Positions 33,055-44,700 of a stretch of DNA of 64,000 bases are shown piece by piece (positions within the stretch are counted from its first letter, which is position 1; each line of letters starts with the position of its first letter). This DNA is from Plicaturopsis crispa FD-325 SS-3 (lineage: Eukaryota > Basidiomycota > Agaricomycetes > Amylocorticiales > Amylocorticiaceae): positions 1,552,072 through 1,616,071 of the forward strand of contig KN832561.1 in assembly GCA_000827205.1 (NCBI GenBank), given 5' to 3'. The notes below the pieces were generated by a model. It searched no databases and had not been told where the DNA came from. It saw only the letters and a list, made by a program, of their open reading frames with translations. Made by a program: the position numbers and the translations under genes.

Positions 33055-34231
33055 ATGCATTTCCCTACGACCGTGCTTTTCATGCTGGTGGCTACGCTGT
33101 CTGCTACTGCTCAGCCATCCGCACCGGAGTGGCGCACTAACAGCGAGAGGCTTGCGCGCGGATTGCCACTCTTGCCGCCAAAATTCGGACGGAGGATCCC
33201 TGGGTACGCCGCTCCCCGCGATGTCCCTACCCCAGTGTATCGTAAGCTATTTCTCCGCCTTTTGTTGCTCTGCCCAACGTTCAACTCGACGTCTCCGCAG
33301 AAGCGAAACGTGGTGGCCCGTCTGCTACGCCCTGGACCCCGGCGCAGGATGCCACTCAGGCAGAGTACGTCCCACAGACCTCTCAGAGGACAAACCGGAC
33401 GCCGCTGACAACACTCCCAGATACACTGGCCGCGTCAAGGTCTCGGGCGCCAGCAGTACCACGATCGGCTTCCTGAATAACTGGGCCTCCGCACCGTGAG
33501 ACGCACGCCGGCGTCCATCAATTGTTTAGCGTCTCACAAGCATTCAATTTTTAGCGCGGGCCTTGTTTTTGGTGTTCCGGACGGCGAATTGCACGTCTCG
33601 ACCTCTGGAGCGAGCCCCTTCTATGACCTGCTCATCATCGTGCGTCTCGCTTTGTCCCTTTAGGCTAGTAGACGCTAATTTGTCTGCGTCTTGCCGCCAG
33701 AACACCAACTTCACGGCGCCATTCTATTTCGGTGCCCATGGTGGGGCGACTCTCGCCATCGGTTCCCCTGCGTAAGCCGTATTCGCATGTGTGGACGGCG
33801 TTAACTTACTCTAGACCATTGCATACAGCACCTCTGTGTTGGGCCCTGTGAATCAGAGTACGTGCGCGGCGCAAACATAGGCCGGTCGTATCTAACCTCG
33901 TGTGCCTCATATCTAGCTGACCCGAGCACCTCGGGGGAGAGCGAGTCGGCCATATGGGCTATCGATCCCAAAACGAAGGCGCTTACGCGTACGTTCGCCG
34001 CACACAATCTCTGAGGTTTCATGCTAACGTGTCGCTCACGCCGCAGCGCAATACATCAACCCGGATGGGAGTGCGCCGGCTACATTCGTCGCCTACAACG
34101 CGAGCGCGAATCAGCTCTTCCTCGTCGGCGACTTGAATGCGTACAACGCCGCACACGCGGATGTTCCAGCTGAGAATGTGGTGCGTGCTTCCTCGGTGCC
34201 GTGTCTGACTTTGTGCTCACCGCAGTCGTAG
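33055..34231 (+). CDS. Small secreted protein of unknown function
   Basis: Nine exons: 33055-33241, 33301-33364, 33421-33495, 33555-33639, 33701-33771, 33829-33857, 33917-33988, 34047-34180 and 34226-34231 (723 nt, 240 aa; the last coding exon is Ser plus stop). A clear signal peptide opens it (TTVLFMLVATLSATAQPS). The mature part has a Ser/Arg-rich leader with dibasic RR and KR sites, then a beta-rich region (YTGRVKVSGASSTTIGFL, GLVFGVPDGELHVSTSG, FTAPFYFGAHGGATLAIG, ATFVAYNASANQLFLVGDL). Two or three N-glycosylation sequons occur and no cysteine is seen in the mature part. I do not recognise the family; an exported effector-like or wall-associated protein is an inference. Confidence 0.7.
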
Positions 34232-34443
34232 ACGTTGTCCCTGGAAGATTTCTAGAGGGTGTCTCCTGCATGGGTACATATATGTGAACTCTTTTCATTT
34301 ACTTACCTGGACATTTTCTTTGATTTCTTGGGGCTCAATTCGTATTTTTCTTTTCTTTACCATGGACTAGTAGATCTGTTCCTTCCTTACTCAAGTGCCT
34401 GTATGTAGTAACAAGGCAAAAAATTATGACATTGGATTGTACT

Positions 34444-34485
34444 AGAGAACCAAAATCATCACGCCTGGCCGGGGATGAACCCTGA
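34444..34485 (-). repeat. Fragment of the tRNA-related SINE
   Basis: The string AGAGAACCAAAATCATCACG followed by CCTGGCCGGGGATGAACCC resembles the left end (minus-strand 3' end) of the two longer copies at 34700 and 35280. Similarity fades after about 40 bp, so this is a diverged or 5'-truncated third copy. Confidence 0.45.
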
Positions 34486-34506
34486 ACGCACCACACCGGG
34501 CGCATT

Positions 34507-34698
34507 CTAGGATGCTTCCCTTAGCATTGCATACAGGCTCGAGATGGATGTATATACCACACCCTTTTCCGCCAACAGATTGTCACGCATCTCGCGGATG
34601 ACAGAACTAATCTCCTCGATGGTCGAGTAATCTGCAGACAGAATATCGGTAAGTAAATCATCAAAACACAAGCCGAATACCAACTCTAGATGAGCCAC
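34507..34698 (-). pseudogene. Coding-like open frame cut off at a SINE border
   Basis: Sixty-three codons on the minus strand (LVFGLCFDDLLTDILSADYS, then TIEEISSVIREMRDNL) have the amino-acid texture of a helical protein. The frame is bounded exactly at 34698-34700, where the SINE copy begins. I do not know the family. It may be a remnant of a gene broken by SINE insertions, or chance. Confidence 0.25.
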
Positions 34699-34699
34699 C

Positions 34700-35093
34700 G
34701 AGAAACAAAATGCTCACGTCCTGACCGGGCTTCGAACCAGCGGATATCCGCGTGACTGACAGTCACAGTGCCCGTTGAGCCAAGACGCTTAGGGAACGCG
34801 AGGAAATTGGCCATTCCTAGCCGATGCACAAGATTAGCGGTCGTTCGGCGTAGCCACTCAGTACATAGTTTTGAGGCCAACACAAAAGTTGGCAATATGA
34901 GATGTACACCTATGAACACGGCAAAATGTACTAGAGGCCACAATGTAAGAGAACAAAAAACACAGCATGAGCAAAAGAGAGAGTCACACCACAGATGGCG
35001 CCTGTTCAAAGGTGGCATAACGCGCGAAGGTCGCGACCGTCGCGCGTTAGACCGCTAGCCCACGGTGCTTGGGGAAGTAACACCGGATTCGCA
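34700..35093 (-). mobile_element. tRNA-related SINE, copy A
   Basis: On the minus strand this repeat contains TGGCTCAACGG (complement of 34772-34782), a perfect RNA polymerase III A box, and GGTTCGAAGCC (complement of 34728-34738), a perfect B box. Flanking CGTCTTGG and TCAGGACG can pair like an acceptor stem. Between the boxes is a small hairpin, GTGACTGTCAGTCAC. A second, poorer tRNA-like head lies at the other end (TGGGCTAGCGG, complement of 35052-35062). The body is shared with copy B (GGCAATATGAGATGTACACC on the plus strand). It has no coding capacity, so it would need a LINE partner. Confidence 0.7.
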
Positions 35094-35279
35094 AGCTTGC
35101 CCCAGAACACTTGGAACGGACTCGGAATGAGCACACACATAATGACCTGCCAGTGGGGGTAGCAGGTAGCTGATACGTGCAGTCTGCCAGTCCTCCTTCG
35201 AGTTCAGATACTTGAGCGTTATCTCTGCGCAAACGGTGAAGGGAATTCTCTGCCAGCGGTCGCGTCCAGATGAAAAACT

Positions 35280-35743
35280 GAGAAACAAAATGCTCACGTC
35301 TGGCCGGGCGTCGAACTCTGTCGCGAACGCGACGAGTACGCTCCGAAAGGAGCGACGGCTTTGCCGCACATTGACCTGGTGCCCGTTAAGCCAGGACGCT
35401 TAAAGAACGTGAGGAATCCGACCATTCCAAGGCAATGCGTAAGAATATTGTGTGGTCGTTCACATGACCTTGCCACTCAGTGCATAGTTTCGAAGCCAAC
35501 ACGAAACTTGGCAATATGAGATGTACACCTACGAACACGGTAAAATATACTAGAGGTCACAATGTGAGACAACGAAGAGCACCGCATGAGCAAAAGGGAG
35601 AGTCACACCGTGGCGCCTGCACAGGTCCTGCACAGGTTGGCCCTCCAGGGGAGTAGAACGCGCGGCGTGCACCGTGCACTAGTACTCAAGCGCACACCCC
35701 GCGCGATACACCACTGGGCTACGGTGCTTGGGAAGTAGAACCA
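35280..35743 (-). mobile_element. tRNA-related SINE, copy B
   Basis: Second copy of the repeat in the same orientation, about 464 bp. The 3'-side tRNA-like module has A box TGGCTTAACGG (complement of 35383-35393) and a B-box-like AGTTCGACGCC (complement of 35307-35317). The 5'-side head has a perfect A box TAGCCCAGTGG (complement of 35711-35721) and a B-box-like CGTTCTACTCC (complement of 35650-35660), so the element looks dimeric. It is longer than copy A mainly because the slot between the boxes holds three hairpins (35320-35366). Both ends match copy A: GAGAAACAAAATGCTCACGT on the left and ACGGTGCTTGGG-AAGTA on the right. Confidence 0.7.
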
Positions 35744-36552
35744 CACTCAGAATCTGAAGCCAGTTCCATCGTCTTTCCCTATGGTACAGACGCCCATCCG
35801 ACAAACGAGAGCCGAATCTGTCTCAATGTACACTCGAAGTACTTACCATGCGCATACTATTGATTCCCTTGCCTACAACGTGACGCGATTCAGTACAAAC
35901 AAGCGTCTCCATAAAAGAAAAACAACAGACGTGCCTGAACGCCATCTGCAAGCTACCTGCTGTGCATGTCGGAAATCCGCGGTACCGCGACTGACGTCCA
36001 GTGACGTCTGTTTTTGGCGCTGCGAACGCGATTATTTTTGTACGCGAACAGACCTGGAGTCTCGCTCTGTTTTAAACAGACCGTCGCAGTCACGGCAGCC
36101 TCATGTATCGAGATGATCGTGGATTGGAACCTGGAAGAATGCAACGAGGTGCATTGTAGCTGGCCGCATGATCTCTCGCAGAACAAAACATGACGCACCT
36201 AGACTGTAGCCTCTGCATATATACACGGTATTTTCGCGTCTTTACGCGACTTGTTTTTCGTGCGACATGCCAGAGTTTCGACAAATGGAAAGGCGAGGAA
36301 AAGGCGCGTCTTCAAGTACTTTTGGCTGTTCAAGAAATAAAAATCGAGAAAAAGATGGGAGGAGGAGCGGCAAGAAGAATGAACGATCGAGGACAGACGG
36401 AAATAGCCCCTCGACCCGATCAACGTCATCGTTCGACCGTCATTGCCCGTCTGCCCAAAACGCGACCTGGATTTTCGAAATTTCGCGGCTGCCTGATATA
36501 AAGGCCCTTAAATTTATCATGGCCGTCTTTCCCATCTCTATCCCTAACCACC
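35744..36552. promoter_or_regulatory. Upstream region of the glutamate decarboxylase gene with TATA box
   Basis: No gene is recognised. TATAAA at 36497-36502 lies 51 bp before the ATG at 36553 and is the only clear core-promoter signal. Upstream, a pair of AAACAGAC/GTCTGTTTT strings near 36008-36082 forms a loose inverted repeat. Confidence 0.4.
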
Positions 36553-38791
36553 ATGTCCCTCTCAAAGGTTTGCAGCAGATTTCCCTTCACTGGAGTCGCA
36601 CTCACGTCGTTCGTTTGTACAGCACGTAAACCCCGACCGCCTCGTCCAGGAGTCTCAGGTAACGCACGTTTTTCGCAGCAATGTTATCCGATCGTTGACG
36701 ATCTTTGCGGCGACAGGACAAAAAGACACACTACAGGGCCTTGACCCAGTCTCACCCGAACCAGGTCCAGCATCCGTACGGTGCGCGGTATGGCACTGCG
36801 TCCATCCCAAAATACCACATCCCCTCGACGGTACGTGCGCTCACGATGACCTCAAATGTATTGCTGGAGATTTACCCGTCATTATCAGGGCACAAGCGCA
36901 GAGACCGCCTATCAGCTCATCCACGACGAGCTGGAGCTCGATGGAACTCCACTACTGAACTTGGCGTCGTTCGTGCACACATGGATGCCGGCCCCAGCAG
37001 ACAAGCTCATGGCTGAGAACATGTCCAAGAACCTGATAGATCAGGACGAATACCCCATGACACGTGCGTTAACCTGAACAGCATAAGATACGCCCTACTG
37101 ACACACCCCTTCTTTCAGAATTGATTCACACCCGCTGTATGTCCGAATATATAATTTGAAGGCATCTCCTAACGCGTTCTTCCACAAGGTGTCTCAATCC
37201 TAGCCGATCTCTGGCATGCCCCCCACTCGCATGAAGCGATCGGTACCGCAACTACAGGCAGCTCCGAGGCGATCCAGCTCGGTGGACTCGCCATGAAGCG
37301 TATCTGGCAGGAGAAGCGCAAGGCTGCTGGAAAAAGCATCCACGAGCCCGGACCCAACATCGTCATGGGCGCGAATGCGCAGGTAGCCCTCGAGAAATTT
37401 GCACGCTACTTCGAGGTCGAGTGCAGACTCGTGCCGATCTCTGTCGAGAGCAACTACTGCCTGGACGCGAACAAGATCATGGACTATGTCGACGAAAATA
37501 CTATTGGTGTATATGTCATCCTTGGAAGTGAGCCTCTCCAGTCTATCAAATTTAGGGATACGGACTAACATATGTTACTCAGGCACCTACACGGGGCACT
37601 ATGAGCCTGTTAAGGAGATATCTGATCTCCTCGACAAGTACGAGGCAGAGACGGGCAACTCCGTTCCTATCCACGGTTTGTATCTATCGACTTTCTTTCG
37701 AGCTCTTCAAACTGATGGTTCATGTAGTCGACGGGGCATCTGGAGGGTTCATTGCGCCTTTCGCGACGGTACGTTTCACGTCTGCGAAGTAAGCTCCGTA
37801 TTCACACCACTTCGCATAGCCCAAACTCGAATGGGACTTCAAACTGCCCCGCGTAGTGTCCATCAATACCTCGTAAGTGTCGAAATTGTCCATATGACTC
37901 TCGTCCTAAAGCTCTTCATCAGCGGCCACAAGTTCGGACTCTCGTACGTCGGTGTCGGATGGGTCGTCTGGCGCGCGAAGAAGTTCCTCCCCAAGGACCT
38001 CATCTTCGAGCTGCACTACCTCGGCTCCGTCGAATACTCCTTCTCCCTCAACTTCTCCCGCCCCGCCGCGCCCATCATCGCGCAGTACTTCAACTTCGTG
38101 CACCTCGGGTTCGAGGGCTACCGCGCGGTCGCGCTGGACGATCTCAAGAACGCGCGCCTTCTGAGCAGGGCGCTGGAGCGCAGCGGGTACTACACCGTGC
38201 TGAGCGACATCCACAGGCCCGCGGTCGAGCCCAGCGTGGTCCAGGACGCGAAGAAGGCGGTCGGCGCGATCGACGAGGAGGACGTCGAGGTACTATCCCC
38301 CCTCTCTCACTATCACTACATATCTATCGACTTACTGACCGGTTGTGTGTGTGCAGAGCTACAAGCCCGGCCTGCCCGTGGTGTCGTTCCGTTTCTCCGA
38401 CACGTTCAAGGAGGCGAACCCGAACGTGGAGCAGAAGTGGATCCAGACGCTGCTGCGCTCGAAGGGCTGGATCGTGCCCAACTACGAGCTCGCGCCGGAC
38501 CTCGAGAGCGTGCAGATCCTCCGCGTCGTCGTGCGCGAGAACATGTCCGAGAGCCTCATAGACAGGCTCGTTTCTGACCTCGTACGTCCACGTCCTGCTG
38601 CCTCCTGGTTTTTTGCGTGTTGTCTGACGGCGTGTGCGCAGATGGAGATCACGGAGAGCTTGAGCGACCAGTCGAGCCCGAACCACGCGCTCGGTGCGTT
38701 GGGATCGTCGAAGCATTCTGCGGCGCGCGAGGGGAAGTTGGAGAGCGGGTCTGGCAGCAAGCCCTCGGGCACTTACGCGAAGGCATGCTAA
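36553..38791 (+). CDS. GAD1: Glutamate decarboxylase
   Basis: Twelve exons total 1626 nt (541 aa): 36553-36567, 36623-36658, 36717-36830, 36889-37063, 37119-37136, 37189-37527, 37583-37675, 37728-37768, 37820-37872, 37923-38289, 38357-38581 and 38642-38791. This PLP enzyme converts glutamate to GABA and CO2 and uses a proton, helping acid and oxidative stress tolerance. Motifs: [20 protein letters not shown] near the N-terminus, [39 protein letters not shown], the PLP region [14 protein letters not shown] and [18 protein letters not shown] with the Schiff-base lysine. The C-tail is Ser-rich; I do not see a definite calmodulin site. Exon 1 (15 nt of coding) and exon 5 (18 nt) are very small. 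Confidence 0.96.
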
Positions 38792-40301
38792 ATGCTAGAT
38801 CGATGGACAGGTTTGCGTGGACACTTTGGGGAGGGGGAAAGAAAAAAGGCATTCTTGTTGTAGTTTGGGTGTAGGAGCGTCGCTATCCGTGTAACACTAG
38901 GTGTAAAACTGCCAGTTCACTTGATCAAGTTCATAGTAGGCGATCAAAACGATGCAGCCCGACGGTTTCGGAGCACAATAAAGAGCATTCAGTATTGTAG
39001 AGTCTCTAGGACGAGCTGGCCTCCGATGGAGAGCACACGGAATACAAACCAGTCGGTATGGAGACATGTATAAAAAAGTTGAAGGATGGAAATACACGGC
39101 TGTGGTTATTCCCTGAGGAAATTTACTATTGACTGACGACGCACCGAATTGCCTCTTACAACAGCTCTCTAACCGCAGCACGGCCTTGTTTTGTGCGCAC
39201 TGAATCGAGGCTAGGGCAACGCTAAACTCGTGGGCATGGACCCGAAGCTCGGCAGTATAAGGTCAGTAAGCTAAATGCGCACGGACGCTCTGCCCTCCTT
39301 GTTCAGTGGGAGAAAGCATCCGTTAAAAGTAAAGCTGCAGGACACACGGGTTTGCGGCACTGCAGCTCCATTCCCTGGGCTATGCTGCATAAAGCTTGGG
39401 GTGCGCAAGGATGGCCTTAACCAGCGGTCAGACTCTCATGGACATAAAACTCGCCTCGAGATGGGCAGACTTTCGCTACACGAATAGATGTCAGGCGGCA
39501 GGGAACGGTATGCTGCGGAGTGCACCCGTGCGATTGGGTCTCAAGGGTGTCCGGCATGCCTTGTTATGCATACATGTAACGCGCAGAGAACGCCTGGAAG
39601 AACGGAAGTGGTGATCGACGATCGTTCATCAGGCACGTCCGGAGATGTCTGCATTCGATTCCGTCTGCAATTCCATTGAGGGCATAGGGTAGATGGGCTG
39701 TACAGCTAAGCAGCTACAGGCACGAGGTAGAATGAAAGCGAGACATACCTACTGGATATGTGCCATGGGGAAACGAGGATGCGGAGTTCCCAGGCACTTG
39801 GTCTAAACAGAGTTGTTTCTTCGCACTGCATGTACCTTGCCGCAGAGACTGTACAACATTATTGGTGATCAGCATTAAGCTATGTCGTTCCATATAGCGA
39901 GCGTTCAGCACATTTGTCCAGCATTTCAAGGGGTTTACTATGATGAGCGTCGAGGAAAGGAACGAACACGACGCGAAGTTGCTAGGAAAGTGTTTCCTTT
40001 TCAGGACCAGATCCCAATGCCCGATCTATAGCAGTCCTCGATCAAAATTTATTTTGCCTCTTCCTCTCATCCACCCAAACGCTTTTGCAGACAAAAAAAG
40101 AAAAGTACACGGACTGGCGTGTTTCTGCCAGTCATCATGCCATGTTTTCACGATTTCGTGTCTTCTCCGCAGCATTCTTATCTTTCCCAAGGTTTTATAA
40201 AGCCTGACACTACATAGGTACTTACGAACCCAGACAACACCGCCCCGCCGCCCGATTTCTATCCAGTACTCAACATCGCGACGTACTACGGCTCGGCCAT
40301 A
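38792..40301. promoter_or_regulatory. Intergenic region with TATA box before the surface-protein gene
   Basis: About 1.5 kb with no supported gene; open frames such as 39275-39487 have no motif. TATAAA at 40196-40201 lies about 100 bp before the ATG at 40302 and is a plausible core promoter. Confidence 0.4.
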
Positions 40302-41311
40302 ATGATGTTCACGACAGCTCTCGCTCTTTCCATGCTCTCGGCCGTGTTTGCGTCCCCGCAGATATACGGCCCTCCTGCGGGCGGTGGTGGTGGAGGCGGC
40401 GGCGCTAGCGCCCCAGCGACGACGACCGCGGCGGCTTCTAACGCTGCCCCGTCCGCCCCGCCTGACACGCCTGGAAACATGAACGTATGTTCTGAAGCAT
40501 ATATGTGGGCTAGACATGTACTCACCGTTCTTGTAGATCGATGTTGCGTTCCAGAGCACGTTCACTTTCCACCCAGCCAACATCACCGCACCCAATGGGA
40601 CCATTGTGACGTTCTGGTTCCCGAAGTCAGTAGCCTCCATGTGTGCAGTGACGCAGAGATACTTACTTGATGTTTAGTGCTGGTCTCGCGCACTCGGTGA
40701 CGCAGTCGTCGTTCGAGGCGCCGTGCACGTACCTGGCCGCCTCGTCAAACTCGTCGGCAGGATTCAGCTCTGGCCTGGTCGAGGGCGTGCAGTTCAGCAT
40801 CAACATCACCGACGACACGACGCGTATGCTCATGGTTTCGCAATTCTGAGATTGACTTGCTAACTGTAAAACCCCTTAGCGATATGGTTCCACTGCGAGC
40901 AGGTCACGCACTGTGGTCTTGGGATGGTCGGGTAAGGCATTTCCGATTCCTACGTATTCTCCAGGAGACTGAATCGTAGGCTCTTTTCAGCTCTATCAAC
41001 GCTCCTTCCTCGGGGAACACGTTCTCCGCATTCCAACAAGCCGCCATGGCCATCGGCAGCAATGAGCCCGTGGTACGTTTGATTCACATTAGCCTAACTG
41101 GTGACCGTGCTAAACACCGCAAAAATTCCAGGAAAGCACAACGACTGCGATAACCGGTGGTGTGGGCGCTATCGCTACCGCCGGTCCAACCTCCAGCGCA
41201 GCGGCTAGCTCGTCGTCCTCCGGGACCTCTTCTACATCTGACGCCAAGAAACTCAGTGTCAGTGCAGGGGTCGGTCTCTTCGCGGTCGCAGCGGGAATCC
41301 TCGTGATGTGA
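40302..41311 (+). CDS. Cupredoxin-like serine-rich surface protein, probably GPI-anchored
   Basis: Exons 40302-40484, 40537-40625, 40678-40823, 40880-40931, 40991-41072 and 41132-41311 total 732 nt (243 aa). A signal peptide (FTTALALSMLSAVFAS) is followed by a Gly/Ala/Pro-rich spacer with eight consecutive Gly. The core is a cupredoxin-type beta fold: FQSTFTFHPANITAPNGTIV, TFWFPNAGLAHSVTQSSFEA, PC, then PIWFHCEQVTHCGLGMVGSI. The His (AHS), Cys and His of WFHCEQVTHC sit where copper ligands lie in the family. A Ser/Thr-rich stalk and a C-terminal hydrophobic tail (VGLFAVAAGILVM) suggest a GPI anchor. Such extracellular serine-rich proteins are common in basidiomycetes; copper binding here is inferred. 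Confidence 0.85.
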
Positions 41312-41781
41312 ATGCTTGCTTGAAAACGGGTGGAGGCGTTGGGAAGGTCGCCGTTGGACGAATTGTTACCTATCTACATACCAGCGTTAGATGATGAAAT
41401 GGACAAATAGGCCTGAGTAAAAATAATGGGCGTGCACATCTTGGGTCGACACGAATAAAAATTTGTTTTAGCGTGGTGAAGATAGTCCAAATGCTGAACT
41501 GTGACGGCGACTGAGTAGGAAACGTTGTAGATATATCTGGTGCAGTGTAAGTTCCATACAAGTTCGCGGATGGCGTTCAAGAGAGCCGGTAAACAAACCA
41601 CGTGGCGTCGTCCACCGGTATCTTTGCCCCAAATCCTATCCACCGACCGCAAACCGACCGTGCCTAGCCTCAGCGCTTCACCTGTCTATGTTCTTCAACT
41701 GTTCTCTCAGACAACTGCTGAGCTACTAGAGCTCCGTACTCTGTCTTTGGCGCCCCATAGGATCAGCGAGAAGAAACGACA

Positions 41782-44700
41782 ATGTTCGCAAAGATACCCC
41801 AGAGATTTACCGCGCCTTTTGGGATACTTGGCGACGAGGCGAAGCTTGCGTTCCGCAGTCAGCCAGGAGGAATCTCGAAATTGGCCACCACCAGGGTGCG
41901 TACAGTATCATTTGATTGAGTAGCCTTGAGCCTGAGATGGTGGGGACAGAACATACCCGAGAACGATACTTACTGGGACCAAGTGAGTGCGTATGTTGCT
42001 ATATTCGACCTCGGAGGACTGACAGCGTGCACAGTATGTCCTTCTCTTCGACTCAGCATCGGACGTGTTCTCCTTGATATCACCACACGACAGTACGTTT
42101 ATCCATCCGTTGTCATTGTGATTACTTTGACATCTTGGTCCAGTCCGTCGCGCGCTAATTGACGCGCCGGAGAACATCGCCACACTCATCCGCGTCATCT
42201 GCGCTCGCCTGTTTAACCTCATCTCCGATCACACCTTCCCCACCCCGCTGAACGCATCCGTCTCGTCTTATGCCTCTTCGTTCATCAAACAGAGTACCGG
42301 CTCAACAGAGCGAAATACCACGAAGGAGGTCCTGAATTGCATCCGCATCCTGCAGCGCGTCTTCCCCGTCGTATTCGAGGTCGAGGGCGAATCGAGTGTG
42401 TTTGAACTGGAGGTGCTGTGGCGCAAGCAGGACGCAATCGAGGAAGACACCTCACTCGAAGCCTCGCAATTTGTCATAGAGGACGAGGACGACGGAAGCG
42501 ATAATGGCGAAGCGGATTCCTCGGCCAAGGCGTCCTCAGCAGATAAACCTAAGGACAAGAAAAAGCTACCCTCCCTTGGAGAGCGACTGTTTAGCTGTAT
42601 CACGGATCTTATGTTCTGCTGCGGTTTCACGCTGCCAACGAAGATCCAGGTTGACCATTATAAGATAAACTATATCATCTGGTACGTCGTTTGGCATCGT
42701 CGCATTCCTTTAACTTTACGATACTGTCAACAGGGAAAAGGGCATCGGCTCTACATCAGACCCAGGCCCGAGCCACACCTTCGACTCAAATAAAACAGAA
42801 GTCCTGCGCTTGCTCCTGATACTGCTGTCACGGCAAATATACGTTCCCCCTTCCTCGCTCTTCAGCAAACCATCACTCTATACACTCCATCTTGTGCAAA
42901 AGACTGCTCGGCGGGATGTCCTGACAGTCTTGTGCTCCCTGTTGAACACCGCCATGAACTCGTCCCAGTCCGGGGCCATCACCATCGGCAGCATGGCGGG
43001 GAAACTGCCCTACAACCATCTTGTGTTCAAGGGCGAGGATCCTCGCTCTACGCTCGTGGGTATGTGCTTCCAGGTGCTTTGCGTGCTGCTTGATTTCCAG
43101 AGTGGCAGTGCGAGGGACCATACGACGGGTAGCGGGGACACCCAGGCGTATGCTCCTACTGCGCAAACAAATGCGTTCCGATATTTCCTTGCGAAGCTGG
43201 TAAGCCAACACTTTGTCTGAATGCTTTGCGATCGCTAAATCAATTGTTTATGTAGCATCGGACCCAGGATTTTGCTTTCATCACGGAGGGCATTGTTGGG
43301 ATAATGGAACAGCAGATGGCTGCAATCAATAACTTGCTACCCGGTGCCAAGAAGTCCATACCATATGTGACGGAAACGAGTAAGTCCTCGGACACTTTCT
43401 GAAGCTCGCTCTAACCAATGTCCGCAGTCATATTCCTATGGAAAATGATCGAGCTGAATAAGGTGGGCCGAATATTTTATATCTGTATCTGACTTGTTTA
43501 ACTCGGTATTGTCATCCCTGCAGAAATTCCGGGCATACGTGCTGGAGTCCGATAAAGCTGTGGATATAGTGGCTTATCTCCTTTGCTACAGCCTTGAGAT
43601 AAAGGATAAACCTCGTAAGGCCACTGTCTGTCCTCGCGTCAGTCTGCGCTCATCATTCTTTTGCAGAGCAACATGGGTTGTGCCGTGCCCTGTCGTACAT
43701 CATCCAGACACTGTCCGCGGAGCCAGCATTTGGACTGAAACTGTCGTCACCCGTGAAGGCGCAACTTCCGGCGAAGTGGAACTCTACCGGGACGGGGGGT
43801 GACTTTATGATCAATGCAAGTGGTCCGTTGGGCTCTGCTGCGGCTGTTAATAACTTTTGATGATTCTAGGCTATCTACTCCATGGTTGCAACGACGTCTG
43901 GCTCTCTAAACTCACTTTATCCGGCCTTGATCATCGCCCTATCTAATTCTGCGCCGTACTTCAAGAATCTCACCGTGACCGCATCTACGCGACTCCTCCA
44001 GCTCTTCACCTCCTTCTCGAATCCGTTGTTCCTTCTAGCAGATGAGGGACACCCTAGGCTTCTGTTCTTCATGCAAGTCATCTCCGTGGTTCAACTATAC
44101 TGTATGTTTTTTCTGACCATCTTCATCTTCACAGGTTGGAAATCTTCAATTCCGTCATTCTGCACAATGTGCAGGAGAACCCCAATCTGATATACGCGAT
44201 CCTCACTGCCCACAAGGCGTTTGAGGATCTCGGAACGTTCACACTCGCGCGTGGCCTACGCGAGATCCGCCGCGTGCAGCTCGCCAAAGAGGAGCAGGCG
44301 CGCAAAAGCGAAACCGGGAAAAACCCGGCGCGCACGGCCGGCGGGGACGAGGAGCCGCACGAGGAGAAGGCCCGGCTCCTCGAGAGCGAGAGCGTTGCTG
44401 CATTGGGCGAGTCCGTGTCGGAGGAGCGTGTCAGCGGGTCTCCGCAGACACCGGAGCAGCAGCAGCATGAGGACGAGCCGTCGACGACGCAGCCGCTCAC
44501 CTCGCCGACTACGGAGAATGCGCCGCTGGTTGCCGCGCCTTCGTCTATCTCGGAAAAGGCGCGGGGAAAGATGCGTGCACCCCGGCGCTCGAACTCGATA
44601 GAAACGACGGGGAGCCTGGAGCGGATTGCCGCGTCTGGGATTGGCAGGAACGGTTTCGTGCCTACGCAGGAATGGGTGGGTCAATCTCATTGCGTCGCAT

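Noticed and set aside
34720-34790. tRNA gene on the minus strand in SINE copy A
   Set aside because: Both pol III boxes and an anticodon-like loop are present, but D-arm and T-arm pairing is broken and the sequence is part of a longer repeat found twice, so it is a tRNA-derived element.
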